Source: Cognatiluteimonas weifangensis
GTDB taxonomy: Bacteria; Pseudomonadota; Gammaproteobacteria; Xanthomonadales; Xanthomonadaceae
Direction of reading: 5' to 3'
NCBI RefSeq assembly: GCF_003416885.1
Contig: NZ_QVPD01000004.1
Coordinates: 124,001-188,000 of the forward strand
Length of the DNA stretch: 64,000 nucleotides
This document shows positions 43,042-58,228 of this stretch, piece by piece (the first letter of the stretch is position 1; every line of letters starts with the position of its first letter). The notes under the pieces are model-generated. The model saw only the letters and a list, made by a program, of their open reading frames with translations, made no database searches and was not told the origin of the DNA. The position numbers and the translations under genes were made by a program.

Positions 43042-43348
43042 GCCGGGGCCGCGGTAGAGGGCGGGAAAGGGAGCGTTGCAGGCCGCTTGCCCGGACATCC
43101 GCCTGATGCCAGCGCGCGACGCCAGTCCGGGGGCGTCCGTTCGGCCGTCAAGCCTGCTGGCTGCCCCCGCGGCCCGCCATGACTCACATCAAGCCCGTGC
43201 ATTGGCGGTTGCTCGGGTCGTGCGGGGCGGCCGGCATTTCGGTTAGAATTGTCCGCAGCCATATCGGCCAAACCCGCGCCAGCACGCGGGTTTTTTCTGT
43301 TATCCTCGGGCGATCCGGCATGGACGCCCGCCAATTGCGGAGATTCCC
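43042..43348. promoter_or_regulatory. Divergent region between the LuxS/cyclase operon and ndk
   Basis: No gene is supported in these 307 bases. A -10-like TAGAAT (43244-43249) on the plus strand is followed only about 20 bases later by the terminator hairpin at 43271-43296. A transcript from it would be about 45 bases unless read through into ndk, an arrangement that suggests attenuation or a tiny RNA. A second T/A-rich box TATCCT (43301-43306) could be the actual ndk promoter -10. The leftward operon promoter was not recognised. Confidence 0.4.
43271..43296 (+). terminator. Intrinsic terminator in the ndk leader
   Basis: AACCCGCG (43271-43278) pairs with CGCGGGTT (43285-43292) around loop CCAGCA and runs straight into TTTTTT (43291-43296). 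This is a textbook Rho-independent terminator on the plus strand, yet no plus-strand gene lies upstream within the window to need it. Confidence 0.75.
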
Positions 43349-43774
43349 ATGGCGCTGGAGCGCACCCTCTCGATCATCAAGCCCGATGCCGTCGCCAAGA
43401 ACGTCATCGGCGAGATCTACTCGCGTTTCGAAAAAGCCGGCCTCAAGGTCGTGGCCGCGAAGATGAAGCACCTGTCCCGGCAGGAAGCCGAAGGTTTCTA
43501 CGCCGTGCATCGCGAACGCCCGTTCTTCGCCGCGCTGGTCGACTTCATGGCATCCGGGCCGGTGATGATCCAGGTGCTGGAGGGCGAAGGCGCGGTGCTG
43601 AAGAACCGCGAGCTGATGGGCGCCACCAATCCGAAGGACGCCGCGGCGGGCACCATCCGTGCCGATTTCGCCGACTCGATCGACGCCAACGCCGTGCACG
43701 GCTCGGACTCGCTGGAGAACGCCGCGATCGAGATCGCGTATTTCTTCCCGGCCACCGACGTCTACGCCCGCTGA
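43349..43774 (+). CDS. ndk: Nucleoside-diphosphate kinase
   Basis: A 141-residue NDP kinase that balances nucleoside triphosphates by a ping-pong phosphate transfer. Catalytic H117 is in NAVHGSDS, and the IKPDAVAKN nucleotide loop (10-18) and [17 protein letters not shown] are canonical. It heads the gammaproteobacterial order ndk-rlmN-pilW-rodZ and ends 7 bases before rlmN. Confidence 0.98.
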   Translation: MALERTLSIIKPDAVAKNVIGEIYSRFEKAGLKVVAAKMKHLSRQEAEGFYAVHRERPFFAALVDFMASGPVMIQVLEGEGAVLKNRELMGATNPKDAAAGTIRADFADSIDANAVHGSDSLENAAIEIAYFFPATDVYAR

Positions 43775-43781
43775 GCCCGGC

Positions 43782-45027
<1,246 letters not shown>

Positions 45028-45041
<14 letters not shown>

Positions 45042-45843
45042 GGCGATCGCCTGCGCCGTGCTGGTGTGCGTGGTGGCCGCGGGCTGCTCGCGCCTGACCT
45101 TCATCAAACCCAAGCTCGAGCGCGGCGAATACACCCGGGTCGCGCCCGAATACAACGTGCGCGAGGACCCCCAGGACCAGAAGCGGATCGCGGCGATGGA
45201 GCGGGTGGCGCTGGCCGAGCAGCGGCTGCGCAGCGGCCAGCTCGACCAGGCCGAGGCCGAGGCCGAGGCCGCACTCAAGGCCGACCCGGCTTCGGCCGAC
45301 GCGCATACGCTGCTGGCGGTGGTCGCCGAGCGCCGCGGCGATGCTGCCCGCGCCGGCGGCCATTACGCCCGGGCCGTGGAACTGGCGCCGACGCGCGGCG
45401 CGGTGCTCAGCAACTACGGCGCCTGGCTGTGCGGCAACGGCCGGGTCGCCGAGTCGCTACCTCTGTTCGACCGCGCGCTGGCCGACCCCGGCTACCGCAC
45501 GCCGGCCGTGGCCCTGGCCAACGCCGGTTCCTGCGCGCTGACGGCGGGGCAGACCGCGCGCGCCGAACGCGACCTGCGCCGCGGGCTGCAGTACGATCCC
45601 GCCAATCCGACCGCGCTGGCTGCATTGGCGGCGCTCGAATACCGCGCCGGCGACTACCTGCAGGCGCGCGCGTTCTCCGAACGCCGGCTGGCGGCTGCAC
45701 CAGCCACGCCGGACGTGTTGCGACTTGCGTCACAGATCGAGCAGAAACTCGGCGACACTGCCGCGGCCGCTCGCTATGTTCAACGGATCAGGACGGAATT
45801 CCCGCAAACGCCGGGGCCGTCGGGGGAATTGGGGCAGCGATAA
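45028..45843 (+). CDS. pilW: Type IV pilus biogenesis/stability lipoprotein PilW (PilF)
   Basis: A 271-residue outer-membrane lipoprotein needed for assembly of the PilQ secretin. A signal with lipobox AAGC (C20) is followed by about six TPR helical repeats (residues 60-260; LxxGQxxxAxxxxxxAL patterns). Position after rlmN and ahead of rodZ is the conserved site of pilW/pilF in gammaproteobacteria. AGGAG precedes the ATG. The stop shares one base with the rodZ start (TAATG). Confidence 0.92.
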
Positions 45844-46646
45844 TGCAGGCGAATCCCACGCAGTCCGGAAACGGAGTGCCCGAGGGCGACCGCGGTTGCG
45901 GCGCCCGGTTGCGCAAGGCCCGCGAGGCGGCCGGTCTCAGCCAGGCCGATGTCGCCGCACGCCTGAAGATGCCGCTGCGCGTGGTGCAGTCGCTGGAAGT
46001 CGAGGACTGGAGCCGCCTCGGCGCGCCGGTGTTCGTCCGCGGCCAGTTGCGCAGCTATTCGCGTCTGCTGGGTTTGACCACGGCGCCGATGTTCGAGGCC
46101 TCCGGCGTCGCCCCGGTGGAGCCGCCGAAGCTGGTGCCGCGCACCTACACCCGGCCGTTGCAGCACTTTGCCGAGCAGGCCGCACGCCGCCTGGTCTACG
46201 TGGTGATGACGATCGCGATCGCGATTCCCGTCTGGCTGGCCACGCGCCCGCACCTGGGCAGCGTCGCGCACGACGCCGCGCCGCTGGATGTGCCCGCTTT
46301 CGGCGACGCCGGCACGCGCGATGCCGTCGACCAGGCGCGCCCGCTGGTGGCATCGCTGGCGCCGCTGCCGGCGCCGGCAGCCCCGGCGCTGTCGCTGCGC
46401 CTGCGCGGGGACAGCTGGGTCGAGATCGTCGCCCGCGACGGCCGTACCCTGGAGCAGTCGCTGCTGCGTGCCGGCGAGCAACGCAGCTACGACGTGGACG
46501 AAGTAGGCAGGGTAGTGCTGGGCGACGCCAACGTCGTGGACGTGCGCAGCCATGGCCGGCCGGCAGACCTGACCCCCTACCTGCGCGCGAATGTCGCGCG
46601 CTTTACGGTATCCTCTGACGGATCCCTCGCGCCTGCCGCCGACTGA
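45843..46646 (+). CDS. rodZ: RodZ-like cell-shape protein
   Basis: A 267-residue RodZ family protein linking MreB to the cell-wall machinery. It has an N-terminal Xre-type helix-turn-helix (about 20-80, GLSQADVAARLKMPLRVVQSLE), a basic juxtamembrane stretch, one span (about 116-134, RLVYVVMTIAIAIPVWLA), and a periplasmic beta-rich DUF4115 domain (about 185-262, LSLRLRGDSWVEIVARDG). This is the standard RodZ order. In E. coli ispG and hisS follow; here yfgM follows after 96 bases instead. Confidence 0.9.
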   Translation: MQANPTQSGNGVPEGDRGCGARLRKAREAAGLSQADVAARLKMPLRVVQSLEVEDWSRLGAPVFVRGQLRSYSRLLGLTTAPMFEASGVAPVEPPKLVPRTYTRPLQHFAEQAARRLVYVVMTIAIAIPVWLATRPHLGSVAHDAAPLDVPAFGDAGTRDAVDQARPLVASLAPLPAPAAPALSLRLRGDSWVEIVARDGRTLEQSLLRAGEQRSYDVDEVGRVVLGDANVVDVRSHGRPADLTPYLRANVARFTVSSDGSLAPAAD

Positions 46647-46742
46647 CCCGGCGCCGGCCCCGACCACGGGGCATGAGGCCGAGCCAGTCCACCCCACCGG
46701 TCGCAGCCGACTGCGCCGGCCAACAGGCAGCATGGCAGCCGC

Positions 46743-47378
46743 ATGGCAATCGACGATCTTCTCGACGAACACGAACAGGGCGAACGGGTCCGTACCTGGC
46801 TGCGCGACAACGCCGCGGGCCTGATCGGCGGTCTGGCGCTGGGCCTGCTCCTGATCTGGGGTTGGCGCTGGTGGCAGGCGCAGCGGGTCCAGCAGAGCAT
46901 GCAGGCCGGCACCCAGTACCAGGCCCTGATCGACACCCTGCAGTCCGGCAAGCTCGCGCAAGCGCAGGCGCAGGTCGAGGCGCTGCCAGCCGGTACCTAC
47001 GACACGCTCGCCGCGCTGGCGCTGGCCGAGGCGCAACTCGCGGCCGGCCAGCGCGACGCCGCCATCGCCACGCTGCGCGCGGCCAAGCCCGACGGAGCGG
47101 AAACGGCCGCGATCGTCGAGCAACGCCTGGCGCGGCTGCTGATCGATGCCGGCAAGGCGAAGGAGGCGCTGGCGCTGCTGCCCGGCGACAGCCGCGACCC
47201 GGAAACCCTGCAGGTGCGCGGTGACGCTTTCAGCGCACTGGGCCAGAAACCGCAGGCGCAGGCCGCCTACAGCCAGGCGCTGACCGGGCTGGAAGTCGGC
47301 TCGCCGCAGCGCAACGTGATCGAACTCAAACTCTCCGAGGTCGGCGGTGCGCCGGCCCAGCCCGAGGCCCGTAGTTGA
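46743..47378 (+). CDS. yfgM: YfgM-type ancillary SecYEG translocon subunit
   Basis: A 211-residue inner-membrane protein with one N-terminal span (about 25-43, AGLIGGLALGLLLIWGWRW) and a periplasmic TPR domain. YfgM works with PpiD at the SecYEG translocon and passes secreted proteins to periplasmic chaperones. It precedes bamB and der as in E. coli. Its stop overlaps the bamB start (TGATG). Confidence 0.92.
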   Translation: MAIDDLLDEHEQGERVRTWLRDNAAGLIGGLALGLLLIWGWRWWQAQRVQQSMQAGTQYQALIDTLQSGKLAQAQAQVEALPAGTYDTLAALALAEAQLAAGQRDAAIATLRAAKPDGAETAAIVEQRLARLLIDAGKAKEALALLPGDSRDPETLQVRGDAFSALGQKPQAQAAYSQALTGLEVGSPQRNVIELKLSEVGGAPAQPEARS

Positions 47379-48589
47379 TGAAGCCAGCACACCTGCGTTC
47401 CGCATCGCGTACTCCGTCCGGCAGGTCTGGCGCGAGCCTGGCCCTGCTGCTCGTCTGCGCGGTTGCGCTGGGCGGTTGCAGCACCGTCAAGGGCTGGTTC
47501 GGCGGCAAGCGCGGCGAGACCCTGAAGCCCGCCGAGCTCACCGAATTCGCGCCCTCGGCGAAGGCCCAGAAGCTGTGGTCGGCCCGAGCCGGCAAGGGCG
47601 AGGGCCGGCTCGGTGCGCGCCAGGGCCCGGCGGTCGCCGACGGCCATGTTTATGCCGCGGCCGTGGAAGGGGGCGTGCGTGCCTTCGACCTGCAGACCGG
47701 CGCTGCACTCTGGCAGCACGAGAGCGAGCTGCCGCTGTCCGGCGGCCCCGGCGCCGGCGACGGCCTGGTGGCGGTCGGCAGTCTGGAAGGCGACGTGCTC
47801 GCGCTCGACGCCGCCACCGGTGCGCAGAAATGGACCGCGAAGGTCGGCAGCGAGGTGGTCGCCGCGCCGGCGGTCGGGCAGGGGCTGGTGCTGGTGCGCT
47901 CCAACGATGGCCGCGTTACCGCCTTCGACGCGGCCAGCGGCGAGCGTCGCTGGTTCTGGGAGCGCGAGACCCCGACTCTCAGCGTGCGCGGCAACGGTTC
48001 GCCGCTGCTGGGGCCGGGGCTGGCTTTCGTCGGCAACGACGACGGCACGCTGTCGGCGCTGGCGCTGGCCGACGGCCGCCTGCTGTGGGAACAGACGGTG
48101 GCCGCCGCCGAAGGCCGCAGCGAGCTCGACCGCATGGCCGACATCGACGGCACCCCGGTGCTCGACGGCACCGTGCTGTTCGCCACCAGCTACAAGAAGC
48201 AGACCATGGCCATCGACGGCCCCAGCGGGCGTCCGCTGTGGGCGCACGACGCCGGCGGTCCGGGACAGGTCGCGGTGTCCGCGGACCGCGTCGTGGTTAC
48301 CGATCCCGACGGTACCGTCTGGGGCCTGGACAAGGCCAGCGGCGCCGCGCTGTGGCAACAGGCCGCACTCGCGCGCCGCAACGTCACCGCGCCGACGCTG
48401 CAGGGCGACTACGCCGTGGTCGGCGACTACGAAGGCTACCTGCACTGGCTCAAGCTCGACGACGGCGCCTTCGCCGCCCGCGTCGACGCCGCCGGCGACC
48501 CGATCCGCGCCGCACCGGTCGTGGCCGACGGCATCCTGGTGGTGCAGAGCACCGGTGGCGAGATCAGTGCCTGGCGCCTGGGACAGTAA
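47378..48589 (+). CDS. bamB: Outer-membrane assembly lipoprotein BamB
   Basis: A 403-residue beta-propeller lipoprotein of the BAM complex, which inserts outer-membrane proteins. The lipobox is LGGC (C34). PQQ/WD-like blades repeat ALDAATGAQKW, AFDAASGERRW and GLDKASGAALW patterns along residues 65-395. An in-frame TTG one codon upstream exists, but the ATG at 47378 overlapping the yfgM stop is preferred. Confidence 0.96.
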   Translation: MKPAHLRSASRTPSGRSGASLALLLVCAVALGGCSTVKGWFGGKRGETLKPAELTEFAPSAKAQKLWSARAGKGEGRLGARQGPAVADGHVYAAAVEGGVRAFDLQTGAALWQHESELPLSGGPGAGDGLVAVGSLEGDVLALDAATGAQKWTAKVGSEVVAAPAVGQGLVLVRSNDGRVTAFDAASGERRWFWERETPTLSVRGNGSPLLGPGLAFVGNDDGTLSALALADGRLLWEQTVAAAEGRSELDRMADIDGTPVLDGTVLFATSYKKQTMAIDGPSGRPLWAHDAGGPGQVAVSADRVVVTDPDGTVWGLDKASGAALWQQAALARRNVTAPTLQGDYAVVGDYEGYLHWLKLDDGAFAARVDAAGDPIRAAPVVADGILVVQSTGGEISAWRLGQ

Positions 48590-48607
48590 CCGCCAACGGC
48601 AGGCCCT

Positions 48608-48644
48608 GCGCGACCCCGGGCGAGGTTGTTGCCCGGGGTCGCGC
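48608..48644 (+). terminator. Long hairpin between bamB and der
   Basis: A stem of 14 pairs (GCGCGACCCCGGGC with GCCCGGGGTCGCGC) encloses the 9-base loop GAGGTTGTT. It lies 18 bases after the bamB stop and about 40 before der. Only GTTT follows, so it is a weak terminator at best and may be a processing or stabilising structure inside a longer transcript. Confidence 0.5.
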
Positions 48645-48685
48645 GTTTGATGGATCCCGTCATGCCCGCAACCCCGCCTGCAGCC

Positions 48686-50086
48686 ATGTTGCCCCTGGTC
48701 GCCCTGGTCGGTCGCCCCAACGTCGGCAAGTCGACGCTGTTCAACGCGTTGACCCGCACCCGCGACGCCCTGGTGCACGACGCGCCCGGCGTCACCCGCG
48801 ACCGCAACTACGGCGTGTGCCGCCAGGACCCTGTGCGCCCATTCGTGCTGGTGGACACCGGCGGCATCGCCGGCAGCGAGGAAGGGCTGGCCGGCGCCAC
48901 CGCACGGCAGTCGCGCGCCGCGGCCGAAGAGGCCGACCTGATCCTGTTCGTGGTCGACGGCCGCGAAGGCGCCTCCGCCCTCGACGACGCGGTCCTGGCC
49001 TGGCTGCGCAAGACCGCCAAGCCGGTGTACCTGGTGGTCAACAAGACCGACGGCATCGATGCGCAGGCGGCGCTCGGCGAGTTCGCGCGCTACGGCATCA
49101 AGGACATGTTCGGCGTGTCCTCGGCGCACCGCCAGGGCCTGGACGGGTTGCTGGCGCGGGTGCTGCAGGTGCTGCCCGGCGACGGCGATGCGCCGATCCT
49201 GGACGAGGATCCCGAGCGCATCCGCATCGCCTTCGTCGGCCGCCCCAACGTCGGCAAGTCGACCCTGGTCAACCGCATCCTCGGCGAGGAGCGGATGATC
49301 GCCTCCGACGTGCCCGGCACCACCCGCGACTCGATCGCGGTGGACATCGAGCGCGACGGCCGCAAGTACCGGCTGGTGGATACCGCCGGCCTGCGGCGCA
49401 AGTCCAGGGTCGAGGAGGCGGTGGAGAAGTTCTCGATCGTCAAGACCCTGCAGGCGATCGAACACTGCCAGGTCGCGGTGATCCTGCTCGATGCCGGCGA
49501 GGGCGTGACCGAGCAGGACGCCGGCGTGCTCGGCGCGGTGCTCGACGCCGGGCGCGCGCTGGTGGTGGCGGTCAACAAGTGGGACGGACAGAGCGACTAC
49601 CAGCGCCAGCAGACCCAGGCGCTGCTGGCGCGCAAGCTGGCGTTTGTCGACTGGGCCGAGGCGGTGCGCATTTCCGCGCTGCACGGCTCCGGCCTGCGCG
49701 AGCTGTTCCGCGCGATCCACCGCGCGCACGCCTCGGCCATGCGCCAGTTCGGCACCGCCGAGGTGACGCGGGCGCTGGAGGCGGCGGTCGAGGCGCATCC
49801 GCCGCCGATCGTGCGCGGACACGCGCCCAAGCTGCGCTTCGCCCATCCCGGCGGCGAGAACCCGCCGACCTTCGTGGTCCATGGCAACCGCCTGCGCGCG
49901 CTGCCGGACAGCTACCGCCGCTACCTCGAGAATTTCTTCCGCAAGCGCTTCAAGCTGGTCGGCACGCCGGTGCGCTTCGTGTTCAAGGAAGGCGAGAATC
50001 CGTACAAGGACAGGAAGAACGTCCTCAGCGAGCGCCAGGTCGCGAAAAAACAGCGCCTGATCCGGCACGTCAAGCGCGGGAAGTGA
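48686..50086 (+). CDS. der: Ribosome biogenesis GTPase Der
   Basis: A 466-residue double-GTPase required for 50S assembly. Two G domains are present, each with GRPNVGKS (9-16 and 185-192), DxxG switches ([14 protein letters not shown]) and NKxD (NKTD; NKWD), then a KH-like C-terminal domain (about 360-450) and a basic tail. The ATG at 48686 gives the usual [16 protein letters not shown] start; ATGs at 48650 and 48662 would add short tails. Its stop overlaps the mobA GTG (GTGA). Confidence 0.97.
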   Translation: MLPLVALVGRPNVGKSTLFNALTRTRDALVHDAPGVTRDRNYGVCRQDPVRPFVLVDTGGIAGSEEGLAGATARQSRAAAEEADLILFVVDGREGASALDDAVLAWLRKTAKPVYLVVNKTDGIDAQAALGEFARYGIKDMFGVSSAHRQGLDGLLARVLQVLPGDGDAPILDEDPERIRIAFVGRPNVGKSTLVNRILGEERMIASDVPGTTRDSIAVDIERDGRKYRLVDTAGLRRKSRVEEAVEKFSIVKTLQAIEHCQVAVILLDAGEGVTEQDAGVLGAVLDAGRALVVAVNKWDGQSDYQRQQTQALLARKLAFVDWAEAVRISALHGSGLRELFRAIHRAHASAMRQFGTAEVTRALEAAVEAHPPPIVRGHAPKLRFAHPGGENPPTFVVHGNRLRALPDSYRRYLENFFRKRFKLVGTPVRFVFKEGENPYKDRKNVLSERQVAKKQRLIRHVKRGK

Positions 50087-50682
50087 GCGTGGCCGGCCAG
50101 GCGAGCAGCGCATCGCGCGACCTCACCCTGGGCATCCTTGCCGGGGGACGCGGCACGCGGTTGGGCGGTTGCGACAAGGCCTGGCTGACGCGCGAAGGGG
50201 TGCCGCAGGTGCTGCGCTGGCAGCGGCGCTTCGCCGACGTGGTCGGCGCCGTACTGGTCAGCGCCAACACCGACCCCGGGCGCTACGCCGCGCATGGTCT
50301 GCAGGTGGTCGCCGATCGCGCCCCCGCGGGCGGGCCGCTCGCGGGGCTGGAGGCGCTGGCACAGGCCTGCGCCAGCCCGTGGCTGCTGACGCTGCCGGTG
50401 GACCTGGTGGAGGTCGACGCGTGCCTGTTGCCGACGCTGCGTGCCGCGGCCAGTGCCAATGGCGCCTTTGCCGCCGACGACGACGGCCCGCAACCGCTGG
50501 TCGCGTTGTGGCGCGTCGCGGCGTTGCGTGCCGCCGCGCCGCGCGCGCTGCAGGCCGGCGCACTGGCCGTGCATGCGCTCCAGGCCGGGCTCGGCATGGC
50601 GTGCGCGCGTTGCGCCGGGGTGCGTTTCGGCAATCTCAATACGCCCGACGACCTGCAGGCGGCGGGCGTCACGCCCAGATGA
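50083..50682 (+). CDS. mobA: Molybdenum cofactor guanylyltransferase
   Basis: A 199-residue nucleotidyltransferase that joins GMP to molybdopterin to form the guanine-dinucleotide cofactor. The loop [17 protein letters not shown] (19-35) and LPVDLVEVD (the metal aspartate) are present, ending [10 protein letters not shown]. The signature is slightly degenerate relative to LAGGxSxRMGxDK (Leu for Met, extra Gly-Cys). GTG at 50083 overlaps the der stop; GTG 50089 is possible. moeB follows 66 bases later, so cofactor genes are grouped. Confidence 0.88.
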   Translation: MSVAGQASSASRDLTLGILAGGRGTRLGGCDKAWLTREGVPQVLRWQRRFADVVGAVLVSANTDPGRYAAHGLQVVADRAPAGGPLAGLEALAQACASPWLLTLPVDLVEVDACLLPTLRAAASANGAFAADDDGPQPLVALWRVAALRAAAPRALQAGALAVHALQAGLGMACARCAGVRFGNLNTPDDLQAAGVTPR

Positions 50683-50748
50683 ACCGGCTGCCCGTCGCGC
50701 CGGGCAGGCGCCTGCTGCCGGCCACGGCAACCGGCGGATAATGGCGGC

Positions 50749-51876
50749 ATGAGCATCCGCGAACTCACGCCCGCGCAGGCCCTGGCCCGGTTGCAGGCCG
50801 GAGCCGTGCTGATCGACGTGCGTGCCGAGCACGAATGCGCCCTGGGCATGGCGCGAGGTGCCCGCAGCATCGTCCGCGAGGCGCTGGAGGCCACGCCGGC
50901 ACGGCACCTGCCCGACCCGGACGCCGAGGTCCTGCTGATCTGCCAGAGTGGGCGCCGCTCGCAGCTGGCGGCGCAGGCGCTCGCAGCCCGCGGCTACCGC
51001 AACGTGGCCTCGGTCGCCGGTGGCACCGACGCCTGGGCGTCGGCCGCGCTGCCGATGCTGCGGCCGGACATCGATGCCGACTTCGGCGAGCGTTACTCGC
51101 GCCACCTGCGCCTGCCGGAAATCGGCCTTGCCGGGCAACGGCGATTGCAGGCCGCGCGCGTGCTGCTGCTCGGTGCCGGCGGCCTGGGTTCGCCGGCCGC
51201 GTACTACCTGGCCGCCGCAGGCGTCGGCGCGCTGCGCATCGCCGACGACGACGTGGTCGAGCGCAGCAACCTGCAGCGGCAGATCCTGCATACCGAGGCG
51301 CGCATCGGCGTGGCCAAGGTCGCTTCCGCCGCGACCGCGCTGTCGGCGCTGAATCCCGAAATCCGGATCGAGCCGCTCGCCGAACGCGTCGACAGCGCCA
51401 ACGTCGAGCGCATGCTCGAGGGCGTGGACGTGGTCGTCGACGGCGCCGACAACTTCCCGGTGCGTTACCTGCTCAACGACGCCTGCGTGAAGCTGGGAAA
51501 ACCGCTGGTCTATGGCGCGGTGCACCGCTTCGAAGGGCAGGTGAGCGTGTTCGACGCCGGTCGCCGGCGCGGCCAGGCGCCGTGCTATCGCTGCCTGTTC
51601 CCGGAACCACCACCGCCGGACGCCGCGCCCAACTGCAGCGAGGCCGGCGTGCTGGGCGTGCTGCCGGGGGTGATCGGCATGCTGCAGGCGACCGAGGCGC
51701 TGAAGCTGCTGCTGGACCTGGGCGAACCGCTGGCCGGGCGCCTGCTGCATTTCGACGCGCTGGCGATGCGGTTCCGCGAAACCCGCCTGGCGCCGGATCC
51801 GGCTTGTCCGGTGTGCGCGGCCGGGACGCCGTTCCCCGGCTATATTGACTACGCGAGGTTCTGCTCCGGTCATTAG
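50749..51876 (+). CDS. moeB: Molybdopterin-synthase adenylyltransferase MoeB with N-terminal rhodanese domain
   Basis: A 375-residue fusion. Residues 1-105 form a rhodanese domain with active-site C65 in LLICQSGRRS. Residues about 112-375 form the E1-like ThiF/MoeB adenylation domain with GAGGLGSPAAYYLAAAG, arginine finger RQILHTE, and zinc cysteines CYRC and CPVC. It activates the C-terminus of the small molybdopterin-synthase subunit (or ThiS-like protein) and can supply sulfur by itself. In most MoeBR proteins the rhodanese part is C-terminal; here it leads. Neighbouring mobA supports molybdopterin work. Confidence 0.92.
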   Translation: MSIRELTPAQALARLQAGAVLIDVRAEHECALGMARGARSIVREALEATPARHLPDPDAEVLLICQSGRRSQLAAQALAARGYRNVASVAGGTDAWASAALPMLRPDIDADFGERYSRHLRLPEIGLAGQRRLQAARVLLLGAGGLGSPAAYYLAAAGVGALRIADDDVVERSNLQRQILHTEARIGVAKVASAATALSALNPEIRIEPLAERVDSANVERMLEGVDVVVDGADNFPVRYLLNDACVKLGKPLVYGAVHRFEGQVSVFDAGRRRGQAPCYRCLFPEPPPPDAAPNCSEAGVLGVLPGVIGMLQATEALKLLLDLGEPLAGRLLHFDALAMRFRETRLAPDPACPVCAAGTPFPGYIDYARFCSGH

Positions 51877-51923
51877 CCGCGCCCGGCGCCCGTCGCGCGC
51901 GGGTTGCTCCGCAAGGGGATCCG

Positions 51924-52922
51924 ATGGCGTTCGCCCGTCCGCATCGCTCCATCCCGGCGCTGTTGCTGCTGGCCGCGCTGGCCCTCGCTGCGGGCGACGC
52001 CGCGGCCGCCGGCGACTGCGGATCGTCGCAGCCGGCGCCCGCGGACAGTCTGGCCGCGCGCATCGCCGCGATCGCCTGCCGCGAGAACGCACTCTGGCAC
52101 AGCCCCTTCATCGATGGCCGCGGGCGCCTGGCCAGCATGACCGTGGCCGAAGCCGAGACCGCCCGCCTGCGCGACGGCGTGACGCCGGCCTGGAAGCGGG
52201 TCGTCGACTACTGGCGCGGCAGCGGCCTGTTGTGGGGCATGCGCGGCGCCGCCGGCGCGGCCACGTGCGGCTACGCCACCGACGCAGGCGATTCGTCGCC
52301 GGCGTGCCGCGCGTTCCTGGTCGACAAGCCGTGGTCGGCGGCGTTCGTCTCCTACGTGCTGCTGCAGGCGGGGGTGCCGGGATTCCGTCCCTCGGCCAGC
52401 CACATCGATTACGTCCGCGACGCCTACCGGCGTCCCGACCGCAGCCCCTACACGCTGGTCGATCCGGTTGCGGCCATCCCGGCGCCCGGCGACCTGCTGT
52501 GCTATGTGCGCGGCAGTACCGCAGTCGTCGACCATGCCGGGTTGCTGGCGTTCCTGGCGGATAACGCCGACGCCGGACTGGCCATGCACTGCGACATCGC
52601 CGTGGCCATCAGTCCGGCACCCGACCGCCTGTATCTGGTCGGCGGCAACGTCCTGCAGGGCGTCACCTTGCGCATGCTGCCGCTCAACCGCCGCGGCCGG
52701 TTCTGGTCGTTGCCGCAGGGCACGCCCGTGGGCTGCGCGCCGGACAATGAAGACGCCTGCAGTTTCAACCGCCAGAACTGGGTGGCGCTGCTCAAGCTCA
52801 AGCCGCTGTCGCCATTACCGGCCGTGCGGCTGCCGCTGCCGCCAGCGCCCGTGTCGCCGGGACAATGCTGCGTCCACTGCGTGCTCGGCGCCGGTATCCC
52901 GCGCTGTCCGCGCACGCCCTAG
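51924..52922 (+). CDS. Exported DUF2272 protein
   Basis: A 332-residue secreted protein. A signal peptide (about 1-29, LLLLAALALAAGDAAAAG) precedes a DUF2272 domain with NlpC/CHAP-like features: WSAAFVSYVLLQAGV with an expected catalytic position occupied by Ala/Ser rather than Cys, ASHIDYVRDAYR, PGDLLCYVRG and VDHAGLL. The C-terminal 40 residues are proline- and cysteine-rich (CCVHCVLG). Many cysteines suggest disulfides in the periplasm. Function is not known; a role at the cell wall is only inferred from the fold. Confidence 0.8.
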   Translation: MAFARPHRSIPALLLLAALALAAGDAAAAGDCGSSQPAPADSLAARIAAIACRENALWHSPFIDGRGRLASMTVAEAETARLRDGVTPAWKRVVDYWRGSGLLWGMRGAAGAATCGYATDAGDSSPACRAFLVDKPWSAAFVSYVLLQAGVPGFRPSASHIDYVRDAYRRPDRSPYTLVDPVAAIPAPGDLLCYVRGSTAVVDHAGLLAFLADNADAGLAMHCDIAVAISPAPDRLYLVGGNVLQGVTLRMLPLNRRGRFWSLPQGTPVGCAPDNEDACSFNRQNWVALLKLKPLSPLPAVRLPLPPAPVSPGQCCVHCVLGAGIPRCPRTP

Positions 52923-52943
52923 TGCGCGGCGCCCGCATCGCGT

Positions 52944-53258
52944 TCACCGGGCGTCGCGCCCGCGTTGCGCTGCCGCCAACGCCGCCAGCTGCTCGGCCGT
53001 GGCCTCGCGCTGGTGCCGGGCTTTCCACTGCGCAGCCGGTTCGCCGTAGACCGCCGCGCGCGCCTCGTCGCGGGTCATGGCGATGCCACGGGCCTGCGCC
53101 GCTTCCCGGTACCAGTCGGCCAGGCAATTGCGGCAGAAGCCGGCGAGCGCCATCAGCTCGATGTTCTGCACTTCCGGGTGGTCGCGCATCAGATGCTGCA
53201 GCAGACGCCGGAATACGGCGGCCTCGATCTGGGTTGTTTCGTGGTCGGACTCGGTCAT
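52944..53258 (-). CDS. DUF1244 family protein
   Basis: A 104-residue cytoplasmic protein with the conserved block VFRRLLQHLMRDHPEVQNIELMALAGFCRNCLADWYREAA (about 15-54), where the C-x2-C pair (FCRNC) may bind a metal, and AVYGEPAAQWKARHQ. Such proteins are conserved in proteobacteria next to various genes and have no firm role. Start ATG 53258 is supported by the homologous region beginning 11 residues later. It is divergent from folD. Confidence 0.85.
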   Translation of the reverse strand: MTESDHETTQIEAAVFRRLLQHLMRDHPEVQNIELMALAGFCRNCLADWYREAAQARGIAMTRDEARAAVYGEPAAQWKARHQREATAEQLAALAAAQRGRDAR

Positions 53259-53384
53259 GGCGGCGGCCCTGCGCGCGGATGGGGGATAATTGCCGGGCCC
53301 GGGCAGCTGTCGGGCAACCGGCGCCACAGCCTAGCGCCGATTGCCGCGCCTGGCGCGGCGCTCCTGCCGCATCGCCGGCCCTGA

Positions 53385-55871
<2,487 letters not shown>

Positions 55872-55958
55872 CGCCGGCGCGGGGCCGGGGATTCGCGCCC
55901 CGGGCTCCAGCGTCCGCCGCAGCCGCTTCCGATCCCGCCCCAGCCCGACTCCGGCCCC

Positions 55959-57542
<1,584 letters not shown>

Positions 57543-57626
57543 GCGGCCTGTCTGCTTGCGGGCCTCGGCCTGCAGCGCGCTGCCGAGCGGCCGTGGCGGC
57601 CGGGCGCTCCGAAGCCGAAGTCATGA

Positions 57627-58163
<537 letters not shown>

Positions 58164-58228
58164 GCCGCGGTAGCCGCGCATGGAGGCGGCGGTATGATGC
58201 CGGGACCCTGGACACCGACCGCGAGCGC

